A DNA stretch of 42,671 nucleotides, taken from assembly GCA_025459175.1 (NCBI GenBank), contig JALORC010000059.1, forward strand, positions 1 through 42,671, in the 5' to 3' direction. Below the pieces are notes generated by a model. The model saw nothing but the letters and a program-made list of their open reading frames with translations, was not told the DNA's origin and ran no database searches. Of the stretch, positions 15,563 through 23,538 are shown in pieces (within the stretch, counting starts at the first letter, position 1; every line of letters begins with the position of its first letter). The stretch comes from Planctomycetota bacterium (GTDB taxonomy: Bacteria > Planctomycetota > UBA1135 > UBA2386). Both the position numbers and the translations under genes were made by a program.

Positions 15563-16449
15563 GCGGCGAACGCGATTCGTTCGCGCACTACCTCGCGCGC
15601 ATGGAGGCGCTCGGCTTCCGGCCGAGCAGCGTGCTGGGCCAGAACTTCCTGCTCGATCCGACGCTGCATCGCTGGCTCGCCGAACGCGCGGCGCCGACCG
15701 CGGCCAGCACGGTGCTCGAGATCGGGGTCGGGCTCGGCTTCCTGACCCGCGAGCTCGCCGCGCGCGCCGGGCGCGTGGTCGCGGTCGAGATCGACGACCG
15801 GCTGCTGCAGATCGCGCAGCAGGAGCTCACCGATTGCCGCAACGTGCAGTGGGTGGCCGGCGACGCGTTGGGTGGGCCGGGCGGCAGCCTGTTGCCGGCG
15901 ATCCCAGCGGCGCTGGCGGCGGCGGGTGCCGGCGAACTGCTGGTGGTCGCCAACCTGCCGTACTCGGTGTCCGGGCCGCTGCTGGCCGAACTGATGGCGC
16001 TCGATCCGTTGCCGGCGCGCGCCGTGTTGTTGGTGCAGAAGGAGATGGCGCAGCGGGTCGCGGCGCCGTGTGGGCACGCCGACTACGGCGGCCTGTCGGC
16101 GCTGGTCCAGGCCGCGTTCACGGCGCGGTCGCTGCGCGACGTCTCGCCGCAGGTGTTCCGCCCGCGGCCGAAGGTCACCTCGTCGGTGCTGCTGCTGGAG
16201 CGGCGGGCGAGCGGTGGCGTCACCGACCGCGATGGCGCGGGGCGGCGCGAGTTCGCCCGCTTCGTGCGCCAGCTGTTCCAGCAGCGCCGCAAGGTGTTGC
16301 GTACGACGCTGCCGCGGGCGGCCGAGGCGATCGGGGCGCTGCCACCGGAGCTGTCGGCCGAGCGGTTGGCCGGCCGCGCCGAACAGGTCGATCCCGACAC
16401 GCTGGTCGCCTGGTGGCGCGGCTGTCGGCGGGTCGCTGGCAGCGCCTGA
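15559..16449 (+). CDS. rsmA: 16S rRNA dimethyladenosine methyltransferase
   Basis: 296 aa, ATG overlapping the previous stop (ATGA). RsmA/KsgA dimethylates two adjacent adenines near the 3' end of 16S rRNA during small-subunit assembly, using S-adenosylmethionine. The family start LGQNFLLDPTL is at 26-37, SAM motif I VLEIGVGLGFLT at 52-63, VAVEIDDRL at 75-83, and the catalytic NLPYSVSGPL at 132-141; RPRPKVTSSVL follows and a helical C-terminal domain closes it. Length is normal. It precedes the dnaG promoter. Confidence 0.95.
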   Translation: MSGERDSFAHYLARMEALGFRPSSVLGQNFLLDPTLHRWLAERAAPTAASTVLEIGVGLGFLTRELAARAGRVVAVEIDDRLLQIAQQELTDCRNVQWVAGDALGGPGGSLLPAIPAALAAAGAGELLVVANLPYSVSGPLLAELMALDPLPARAVLLVQKEMAQRVAAPCGHADYGGLSALVQAAFTARSLRDVSPQVFRPRPKVTSSVLLLERRASGGVTDRDGAGRREFARFVRQLFQQRRKVLRTTLPRAAEAIGALPPELSAERLAGRAEQVDPDTLVAWWRGCRRVAGSA

Positions 16450-16854
16450 GCGCCCCAACCGGGGGCTCACAGGGCGCACAGACTCACCTGGCTCACACCG
16501 CCGCGCTTGACAGGTGCCGACGGCGTGCTACTCTTCTGTGTTCCACAACTCGCAGCGTCCCCGGAGCGCAATACCACATCTTCCGGACCATCCGTGGGCC
16601 ATCCGTGGCGCCACTGGAACAGGGCTTTGCAGGTTGGGGCAGCGGGTTCGGCATGCAGCGGGCGATGGCGAGGGTTCCTCGGTCGGTTGCTTCGTGACGA
16701 GCACGATTTTTCGAGCAGGTTCCGCCAACCGGCGCCGGTCCTCGGATCGATCTACCGGTCTGACCGGCCCCCGGCTCGTGCCCCCTGACCCCCTTCCGCC
16801 AGCTTGCCTTGCGCCGGCCGGCATCGACCACCGCCCTGAGGTCCCGCTGACCCG
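16450..16854 (+). promoter_or_regulatory. Non-coding promoter/leader region of dnaG-rpoD
   Basis: 405 bases with no convincing gene. It holds a strong promoter (16507-16534) and then about 310 bases of leader. Inside the leader is a direct repeat CCATCCGTGG (16588-16597 and 16599-16608). Short open frames exist but have no good start context. I cannot assign a riboswitch. Confidence 0.6.
16507..16534 (+). promoter_or_regulatory. Sigma-70 promoter of dnaG-rpoD
   Basis: A perfect -35 TTGACA (16507-16512), a 16-nt spacer and a -10 TACTCT (16529-16534) with the extended TGC just before it. This is the best match to the consensus seen in the window and fits steady expression of primase and the main sigma factor. 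The start of transcription would be near 16541. Confidence 0.75.
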
Positions 16855-18768
16855 ATGGATCGCTTCGAGGACACCAAGCTCCGCATCAAGGACGCCACCG
16901 ACCTGGTGGCGCTGATCGAGAGCTATCTGCCGCTGCGCCCGCGCGGGCAGCTGCTGGTGGCCTTGTGCCCGTTCCATGCCGAGAACTCGCCGTCGTTCAC
17001 GGTCTATCGCGACAAGCAGTTCTTCAAGTGCTACGGCTGCGGCAAGACCGGCGACGCGTTCACGTGGCTGATGGAGCGCGACGGCATGACGTTCCGCGAG
17101 GCGATGGAAGTGCTCGCCGATCGCGCCGGCATCTCGCTCGAAGGTGTGTTCGGCAAGGGGGAGAGCCACGCCCCGAAGGGACCGGATCCGTACCAGGCGC
17201 TGGCCGCGGTGGCCGGGTTCTTCCAGCGCGCGCTGCTGGCCAAGGAGGCCGGGCGGATCGCGCGTGAGTATCTCGAGCGGCGCGGGCTGATCGAGGCGAT
17301 CGGCCCGTGGCAGCTCGGCTACCACCCGGCCCCGGGTGCGCTGTCGCGCTACGCGCACGAGCAGCAGCTGCCGATGGACGTGCTCGAACAGGCCGGGCTG
17401 CTGCGCCATGGCCGCGAGCCGTTCGTGCACCGCGTGATGTTCCCGATCGAGGACGAACGCGGCCGCATCGTCGGCTTCGGCGGCCGGCTGCTGCCGGGCG
17501 CGCCGGGCAGCGACGGCGATGGCGACTACAAGCCGCCGAAGTACCTGAACTCGCCGGAGTCGCCGTTCTTCAACAAGCGGCGGGTGCTGTTCGGGCTGCA
17601 CCGCGCCAAGCAGGCCGGGCAGCGCCGCATCGTCGTGATGGAGGGCTACACCGACGTCATCGCCTGCCATCTGGCCGGCTTCCAGGGCGCGGTCGCGTCG
17701 CTCGGCACCGCGTTCACCGCCGACCACTCGCGCAGCGTCGAGCGCTATGCGAGCCAGGGCCTGGTGCTGATGTTCGACGGCGACCGCGCCGGCATGCAGG
17801 CCGCCGAACGCGCCGCGCGCGAACTGGTCAACAGCCGCATCGAGGTGCGGATCGCGATGATGGGCGACGCCGACGGCGGCGCCAAGGATCCCGCCGATGT
17901 CGTCACCGCGCGCCAAGGCGAGGATCCCGAGCTGGTCGCCGAACGCCGCGCCCGCTTCGCCGACGTGCTCGACGGCGCCGAGGACTGGCTGGCGGTCTGG
18001 TTCCGCCTGCTGCGCCGCCGCATCGACCTCAGCCAGGCGGTCAACGTCGAAGCCGCGGCCCGCGAGTGCGCGAGCCTGCTGTCGCTGGTCGAGGTGCCGG
18101 TGCGCCAGGCCGCGCTGATGCAGCAGATGGCGCGCCACCTCGCCGTGCCGGCGCCGACGCTGGAGCGACTGCTGGCCAAGCAGAAGCGCCCGGCGGAGCG
18201 CAGCGCGGCGCCAGCCGCGCCGCGGCCGGCCGCTGCTCCTCAGCGCACGCCGCTCGAGCAGGCCGATGCCGACCTGCTGGCCTGTGTGCTGGCGCGGCCG
18301 CCGTTGCTCGCCGACCTCGATCTCGAACAGGACGGCCCGCGCGGCGCCGACATCGCCACGTTGCTCGCGTTCGCCGTCGACGGTCTCGCGCTGGGCCGCA
18401 CCGCGCCGCCGGACCTGGTCCGCTACCTGTTCTCGCGCGCCGCCGAGCAGCCCGAGCTGCGGGCGCTGCTGGCCCAGGCCAGCGACCGCGCCGAGCGCAT
18501 GGCGGAGCCGCACGTGGTGTTGCGCGGGCTGCTGGAAGGCCGCCGGCGCAAGACCGGCGAGCAGCAGCGGCGGGTCTGGCGGCAGCAGCTGCAGGACGCG
18601 ATGCGCAGCGGCGACCAGGCCCGCGCCGCCGAGCTGCAGGCGCTGCTGATGCATCGATTGCGGGAAGATCGGCCGCGCCCCGAGCGGGATCCGCCGACGG
18701 CAGCGAAGCAACGCGCGTCCGGCGCACCACCCGCGGCCCCGACCGCCGGCCCCGAGGATTCTGCGTAG
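16855..18768 (+). CDS. dnaG: DNA primase
   Basis: 637 aa. Makes RNA primers for replication and binds the replicative helicase through its C-terminus. The CHC2 zinc finger is complete (CPFH with Cys38/His41; CYGC with Cys59/Cys62). The catalytic core (PDGDY-like DGDYKPPKYLNSPE) leads to the Toprim domain, with the acidic EGYTDV near residue 264 and the metal-binding DGDRAG near 306. The last ~180 residues are alpha-helical and variable, as for helicase-binding domains. The ATG at 16855 keeps the standard distance to the zinc finger; no strong ribosome site. rpoD follows after 156 nt, the familiar primase-sigma pairing. Confidence 0.97.
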   Translation: MDRFEDTKLRIKDATDLVALIESYLPLRPRGQLLVALCPFHAENSPSFTVYRDKQFFKCYGCGKTGDAFTWLMERDGMTFREAMEVLADRAGISLEGVFGKGESHAPKGPDPYQALAAVAGFFQRALLAKEAGRIAREYLERRGLIEAIGPWQLGYHPAPGALSRYAHEQQLPMDVLEQAGLLRHGREPFVHRVMFPIEDERGRIVGFGGRLLPGAPGSDGDGDYKPPKYLNSPESPFFNKRRVLFGLHRAKQAGQRRIVVMEGYTDVIACHLAGFQGAVASLGTAFTADHSRSVERYASQGLVLMFDGDRAGMQAAERAARELVNSRIEVRIAMMGDADGGAKDPADVVTARQGEDPELVAERRARFADVLDGAEDWLAVWFRLLRRRIDLSQAVNVEAAARECASLLSLVEVPVRQAALMQQMARHLAVPAPTLERLLAKQKRPAERSAAPAAPRPAAAPQRTPLEQADADLLACVLARPPLLADLDLEQDGPRGADIATLLAFAVDGLALGRTAPPDLVRYLFSRAAEQPELRALLAQASDRAERMAEPHVVLRGLLEGRRRKTGEQQRRVWRQQLQDAMRSGDQARAAELQALLMHRLREDRPRPERDPPTAAKQRASGAPPAAPTAGPEDSA

Positions 18769-18800
18769 TACCTTGCTAGCACCCACCTGACCCCCCAACC

Positions 18801-18833
18801 GCGGCTCACCAGCGACCCGTTCGCCCGAGCCGC
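18801..18833 (+). other. Hairpin between dnaG and rpoD
   Basis: Stem GCGGCTC (18801-18807) with GAGCCGC (18827-18833); inside it a second stem GCGA/TCGC around CCCGT. No T-run follows, so it is more likely a processing or attenuation element, or an mRNA-stabilising structure, than a terminator. It lies 92 nt before the rpoD start. Confidence 0.45.
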
Positions 18834-18924
18834 AACCGAGACTTCTCACTCCGAACGCACCCCCCTGATGTCCGGCCTGCGCCGGGCAATAGCGACCCGG
18901 CCCGGGTCCAGCGAGAACCACCGA

Positions 18925-20649
18925 ATGTCCGCACCGACCGAATTCGACAAGAAGATCAAGGCGCTGATCAAGAACCATCGCAAGACCGGTTCGATCACGC
19001 TGGCCCAGCTCAACGGCGTCCTGCCGGACGACATGTCGTCGCCCGAGAAGATCGAGGCCGCGATCGCGATGATCGAGGAGGCCGGGCTCGACGTCGTCGA
19101 GGACGAGAGCAAGCAGAAGAACAAGAAGGGCAGCGGCCGCAAGGACGAGGAAGGTGGCGACGAGGGCGGCGGCGACGAGGGCGACCTCGCGCCGGATCTC
19201 GACATCGCCGAGCCGACCGAGGCCGAGCTGGCGGCGCCGATGGTCGACATCACCGAGAAGATCGACGACCCGGTGCGCATGTATCTGACGCAGATGGGCG
19301 AGATCCCGCTGCTGACGCGCGAGGAGGAGATCTCGCTGGCGCGCAAGATCGAGCTGACGCGCAAGCAGTTCCGCAAGGAAGTGCTGTCGTCCGGCTACGG
19401 CATGAAGAACGCGATCGAGATCCTCGAGGACGTGCTGAAGGGCGAACTCGCGTTCGACCGCACGCTGAAGGTCAACCAGCAGGACCCGGAGGTCGGCAAG
19501 GCCGATCTGTCGGATCGTCTGCCGGGCAACATCGCCACGCTGCGCCTGATCTACGAGGCGGCCCGCAAGGACTTCGCGCTGCTGCTCGACGGCCAGCCGG
19601 AGCCGGAGGCGCAGCAGGTGCTGAAGAAGCGCATCTTCTCGCGCCGCCGCAAGGCCGTGGCGCTGATCGAGGAGCTGAACCTGCAGGGCAAGAAGGTGCG
19701 GCCGATGATCGACCTGGTCGAGAGCCGGATCGCCGAGATGACGCGGCTGCAGATGCGGCTGCTGCGGTATCGCGGCGCCCAGCTGCAGAATCCCGATGCG
19801 TTGGAGACCAAGCGCCGGCTGCTCGACATGCAGATCGACGGGCTCGAGAGCATCGAGCGGCTGCACAAGCGGCTCGAGTTCCTGCGCCAGGCCTACGCCA
19901 ACTACGAGGACGCCAAGCGCAAGCTGTCGTCGGGCAACCTGCGCCTCGTGGTGTCGATCGCGAAGAAGTACCGCAACCGCGGGCTGTCGTTCCTCGACCT
20001 GATCCAGGAGGGCAACACCGGCCTGATGAAGGCGGTCGAGAAGTACGAGTACCGCCGCGGCTACAAGTTCTCGACCTACGCGACGTGGTGGATCCGCCAG
20101 GCCATCACGCGCTCGATCGCCGACCAGGCGCGCACGATCCGCATCCCGGTCCACATGATCGAGACGATGTCGAAGCTGCGCAACGTGTCCAAGAAGCTGA
20201 CCCAGCTGAAGGGGCGCGAGCCGTCGATCGAGGAGGTCGCGGAAGCGGCGCAGGTGTCGGTCGAGGAAGCGAAGCGGGTGATGAAGATCAGCAAGCACCC
20301 GATCTCGCTGGACCGCCCGATCGGCGACTCCGAGGACTCCTACTTCGGCGACTTCATCGAGGACGAATCGGTCGAGTCCCCGGTGCAGTCGGCGAGCCGC
20401 GAGATGCTCAAGGAGCGGATCGAGAAGGTGCTCGGCACGCTGACGTTCCGCGAGCGCGAGATCATCAAGCTCCGCTACGGCATCGGCGACGGCTACACCT
20501 ACACGCTGGAGGAGGTCGGCCGCATCTTCCGGGTCACCCGCGAGCGGGTGCGCCAGATCGAGGCCAAGGCGGTGCGCAAGCTGCAGCACCCGGTGCGGTC
20601 GCGGCAGCTGGGTGGGTTCTTCGATCGGTCGCCGGGCGAACTGGCCTGA
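18925..20649 (+). CDS. rpoD: Primary RNA polymerase sigma factor (sigma-70)
   Basis: 574 aa. Directs housekeeping transcription. Region 1.1 (about 5-55) is present, which marks a primary sigma; an acidic/lysine linker follows, then region 1.2 ([21 protein letters not shown]), a non-conserved insert, region 2 with the -10-reading helix ([15 protein letters not shown], near 375), region 3, and region 4 with the -35-reading helix ([21 protein letters not shown], near 535). The ATG at 18925 begins region 1.1 properly; the in-frame ATG at 18868 would add 19 residues with no homology. The C-terminus has the usual short tail after region 4. Followed by a GC-rich terminator. Confidence 0.96.
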   Translation: MSAPTEFDKKIKALIKNHRKTGSITLAQLNGVLPDDMSSPEKIEAAIAMIEEAGLDVVEDESKQKNKKGSGRKDEEGGDEGGGDEGDLAPDLDIAEPTEAELAAPMVDITEKIDDPVRMYLTQMGEIPLLTREEEISLARKIELTRKQFRKEVLSSGYGMKNAIEILEDVLKGELAFDRTLKVNQQDPEVGKADLSDRLPGNIATLRLIYEAARKDFALLLDGQPEPEAQQVLKKRIFSRRRKAVALIEELNLQGKKVRPMIDLVESRIAEMTRLQMRLLRYRGAQLQNPDALETKRRLLDMQIDGLESIERLHKRLEFLRQAYANYEDAKRKLSSGNLRLVVSIAKKYRNRGLSFLDLIQEGNTGLMKAVEKYEYRRGYKFSTYATWWIRQAITRSIADQARTIRIPVHMIETMSKLRNVSKKLTQLKGREPSIEEVAEAAQVSVEEAKRVMKISKHPISLDRPIGDSEDSYFGDFIEDESVESPVQSASREMLKERIEKVLGTLTFREREIIKLRYGIGDGYTYTLEEVGRIFRVTRERVRQIEAKAVRKLQHPVRSRQLGGFFDRSPGELA

Positions 20650-20656
20650 CGGCCGG

Positions 20657-20676
20657 GGCGCCGGGCGGCCGGCGCC
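20657..20676 (+). terminator. Terminator hairpin after rpoD
   Basis: Perfect 8-bp stem GGCGCCGG/CCGGCGCC around GCGG, 8 nt after the rpoD stop. The tail has only scattered T, so termination may rely on hairpin strength. Confidence 0.5.
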
Positions 20677-20685
20677 AACTCTGCC

Positions 20686-20713
20686 TTGAGCGGCGCCGGG
20701 GGCTGGCTAGACT
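20686..20713 (+). promoter_or_regulatory. Sigma-70 promoter of zinc-ribbon/selB operon
   Basis: TTGAGC (20686-20691), 16-nt spacer, TAGACT (20708-20713). It sits between the rpoD terminator and the GTG at 20762, giving a leader of about 40 nt. Confidence 0.55.
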
Positions 20714-20761
20714 CCCTGGCCCCGCGGAGCGCGGGCCTAGCCGGCAAGGATCGAGCGCCCA

Positions 20762-21466
20762 GTGCACCCACACGTCAAGAAGCTGCTGGAACTGCAGAAG
20801 GTCGACCAGGAAGTCTCGTCCCTGACCAAGGACATCGACGCGCTGCCGGCGGAGGAGCAGAAGCGCAAGCGCCGGCTCGACGAGCTCGAGCGCAACGCCA
20901 ACGAGCGCAAGGCGCGGCTGCAGAAGACCGACCTCGATGCGCGCGCGCTCGACAAGGCGGTGCGCGGCAGCGACGACGAGATCAAGCGCCTGAACGAGCG
21001 CTTGAACACCGTGCGCAACAACGCCGAGTATCAGGCGACCCTGTTCCAGATCGAGGCGGTGCGCAAGGATCGCGACCTGACCCAGGACGAGTGCCTGAAG
21101 CTGCTCGAGTCGGTCGAGGCCCAGCGCGGCGAGGCCGCGGCGGCGCAGACCGCGCACGACGAGGAGCGCAAGATCTTCGACGGCTTCCTCGCCGAGGCCG
21201 AGAAGCTGCGGGCGTCGCGCGCCGGCGACATCAAGGCCGCGCGCGAGCGCCGGCAGGCGATGACCGACGGCATTCCGGCCGACGTGCTGCGCGAATACGA
21301 GGGCCTCTACAAGACCCGCGATCGCCTCGCCGTGTGTGCGGTCCAGGACAGCTACTGCCAGGGCTGCTACAACAAGATCACGATGAACGACACCGCGCGC
21401 CTGCTCGGCGGGTCGGCGGTGGTCCGCTGCGGCAGCTGCCAGCGCATCCTGTACGCCAACCGCTGA
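20762..21466 (+). CDS. C4-type zinc-ribbon coiled-coil protein
   Basis: 234 aa from GTG 20762. Residues 5-165 are a long antiparallel coiled coil rich in K/E/R (LLELQKVDQEVSSL onward). The C-terminus has two zinc knuckles, CQGC and CGSC, about 30 residues apart, followed by RILYANR. This architecture is that of the HP0958/CT398 family (zf-RING_7); members bind RNA or protein partners and in some bacteria affect flagellar gene expression. The function here is unknown. selB follows after 10 nt, so the two are one operon. Confidence 0.85.
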   Translation: MHPHVKKLLELQKVDQEVSSLTKDIDALPAEEQKRKRRLDELERNANERKARLQKTDLDARALDKAVRGSDDEIKRLNERLNTVRNNAEYQATLFQIEAVRKDRDLTQDECLKLLESVEAQRGEAAAAQTAHDEERKIFDGFLAEAEKLRASRAGDIKAARERRQAMTDGIPADVLREYEGLYKTRDRLAVCAVQDSYCQGCYNKITMNDTARLLGGSAVVRCGSCQRILYANR

Positions 21467-21476
21467 TCGATCCGGC

Positions 21477-23420
21477 ATGGCTCGCTCGATCCACCCGGTC
21501 GTCGTCGGCACCGCGGGCCACATCGACCACGGCAAGAGCAGCCTGGTGAAGGCGCTGACCGGCATCGACCCGGACCGGCTCAAGGAAGAGCAGGAACGCG
21601 GGCTCACGATCGACCTCGGCTTCGCGCGGCTGAAGCTGTCCGACGGCCGCTGGCTCGGCCTGATCGACGTGCCCGGCCACGAGCGCTTCGTGCGCAACAT
21701 GGTCGCCGGCTGCACCGGGCTGGACCTGGCGATGTTGGTGGTGGCCGCCGACGACGGCGTGATGCCGCAGACGATCGAGCATGTCGACATCATCGACCTG
21801 CTGTCCGTGCGCGGCGGGCTGATCGTGCTGACCAAGATCGACATGGTCGAGCCGGCGCTGGTCGACATGGCGGAGCAGGAGGTGCGGCAGCTGGTGGCCG
21901 GCACCGCGCTCGCGGGCGCCAAGGTGATGCGCACCAGTTCCCGCACCGGCGAAGGCATCCCCGAACTGAAGGCCGAGCTCGAGGCGCTGGCCACCGGCAT
22001 CGCGCCGCGCACCAGCGCGGGACCGTTCCGGATGCCGATCCAGCGGGTGTTCTCGCTGCCCGGCATCGGCACCGTGATCACCGGGGTGCCATTGTCGGGC
22101 ACGCTGCAGCCCGGCGCCGAGGTCGAGATCCTGCCGGGCCGGCAGCGGATCAAGGTCCGCGGTCTGCACGCCTACGGTGGCAAGGTCGACGAGGCGATGG
22201 CGGGTCACAGCACCGCGTTGTCGGTGCCCGACGCGCGCGAGGCCGGTGTGCACCGCGGCATGGTCGCCGCCGAGCCGGACGCGTTCGCGATCGGCGATGC
22301 GCTCGACGTCGAGCTGACGCTGACGAAGCGTTCGCCGCAGCTCGCGCACCGGGCGCCGATCCGCTGCCACACCGGCACCATCGAGGTCCGCGGCAACCTG
22401 CTGTTGCTCGACCGCGACCGTGCCGGGCCGGGCGATGTCCTGGTGGCGCGGCTGGAGCTCGACGAAGAACTCTGTTGCGCGCACAACGACCGGTTCCTGT
22501 TGCGGCTGCAGAACCCCGCGGTCACGGTCGGCGGCGGGCGGGTGCTGCGACTGTCGCAGACCGGGCGCTACCGGCGGCGCGATCTCGGTGCGGAGTTGCA
22601 GGGCCTGGTCGCCGCCGGCGAACGGCCGGAAGCGCGCCTGCGCCACGAGTTGACGCAGGCCGGCGCCGAAGGTCGTCCGGTCGACGAGCTGGCGCGGGCG
22701 CTCGGCTGCACCGACACCGAGACCTTCGACGCGTTGGCGGGCATGCCCGACGTCGAGCTGCACCGCCGCGGCATGCGCGCGTTCCTGCGCGAGCACATCG
22801 TGGTCGGCGAACAGGAGCTGCTGCAATCGGTCGATCGCATGTTGCACAAGCGGCCGGCGGCGGCCTCGATCGCGCGCTCGGCGCTGCGGACCACGAAGAC
22901 GCTGCCGCAGCCGTTGATCGAGCTGCTGTTCGATCGGCTGCAGGCCGCCGGGCGGGTCCGCAGCGGCCGCCGCGGCCAGGTGCTGTTCCTCGATCGCCTG
23001 AAGGCGCTGCCGCCCGCCGAGCAGCAGGCGCTCGATCGGTTGGTCGCGTTCTGCGAGGAACGCGGCTTCCGGCCGCCGGAACTCGCCGAGCTCGAACCGG
23101 TCGCCGGCCGCCGCGGCGATGCGCTGCTGTCGCTGCTCGATCGGGCCCAGGACGAAGGTCGCATCGACAAGGTCGCCGAGCACTTCTACGGGGCGAGCAT
23201 CGTGCGCAAGGTGCTGCGCGCGGTGCGCGGCAACTGTTTGCGGCATGCCGAAGTACTGGATATCCCGACGCTGCGCGACGAGCTCGACACCAGCCGAAAG
23301 TTCCTGATCCCGCTGCTAGAGTATGTCGATGCCCTGGGCCTGACGGTGTTGCGCGGTGGGGTGCGGCGGCTGTTGCCGTCGTCCGACCTGAACCGCGAAC
23401 TGGCCGCCAGCAGCGACTGA
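21477..23420 (+). CDS. selB: Selenocysteine-specific translation elongation factor
   Basis: 647 aa. GTPase that carries selenocysteyl-tRNA to in-frame UGA codons marked by a SECIS hairpin. G1 is GHIDHGKSS (14-22), G3 DVPGH (64-68), G4 TKID (119-122), with the SelB-like order G-domain, two EF-Tu-like beta domains, then four winged helices (about 380-647) that bind the SECIS RNA. Length is right for SelB and too long for EF-Tu. The rest of the pathway (SelA, SelD, tRNA-Sec) is not in the window, and no selenoprotein with an internal UGA was found here. It implies a selenoproteome elsewhere in the genome. Confidence 0.93.
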   Translation: MARSIHPVVVGTAGHIDHGKSSLVKALTGIDPDRLKEEQERGLTIDLGFARLKLSDGRWLGLIDVPGHERFVRNMVAGCTGLDLAMLVVAADDGVMPQTIEHVDIIDLLSVRGGLIVLTKIDMVEPALVDMAEQEVRQLVAGTALAGAKVMRTSSRTGEGIPELKAELEALATGIAPRTSAGPFRMPIQRVFSLPGIGTVITGVPLSGTLQPGAEVEILPGRQRIKVRGLHAYGGKVDEAMAGHSTALSVPDAREAGVHRGMVAAEPDAFAIGDALDVELTLTKRSPQLAHRAPIRCHTGTIEVRGNLLLLDRDRAGPGDVLVARLELDEELCCAHNDRFLLRLQNPAVTVGGGRVLRLSQTGRYRRRDLGAELQGLVAAGERPEARLRHELTQAGAEGRPVDELARALGCTDTETFDALAGMPDVELHRRGMRAFLREHIVVGEQELLQSVDRMLHKRPAAASIARSALRTTKTLPQPLIELLFDRLQAAGRVRSGRRGQVLFLDRLKALPPAEQQALDRLVAFCEERGFRPPELAELEPVAGRRGDALLSLLDRAQDEGRIDKVAEHFYGASIVRKVLRAVRGNCLRHAEVLDIPTLRDELDTSRKFLIPLLEYVDALGLTVLRGGVRRLLPSSDLNRELAASSD

Positions 23421-23538
23421 GCTGGGAGGCCCGAGCATCGCCCGGTGGCACCGTTGGCTCCCGACTACGGAGACGGCCAACAGTCGCCGAGTGCCCCCTG
23501 CCGATAACGAGCCGTCCCCTGAGCGGAACGGAGAAGCC

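Noticed and set aside
16528..20589. A 1,353-codon open frame on the minus strand
   Set aside because: It is antisense to dnaG and rpoD; long shadow frames are expected at this GC content.
23421..23538. tRNA-Sec gene next to selB
   Set aside because: A GGGAG/CTCCC pair is present but there is no TCA anticodon loop, T-arm or CCA end.
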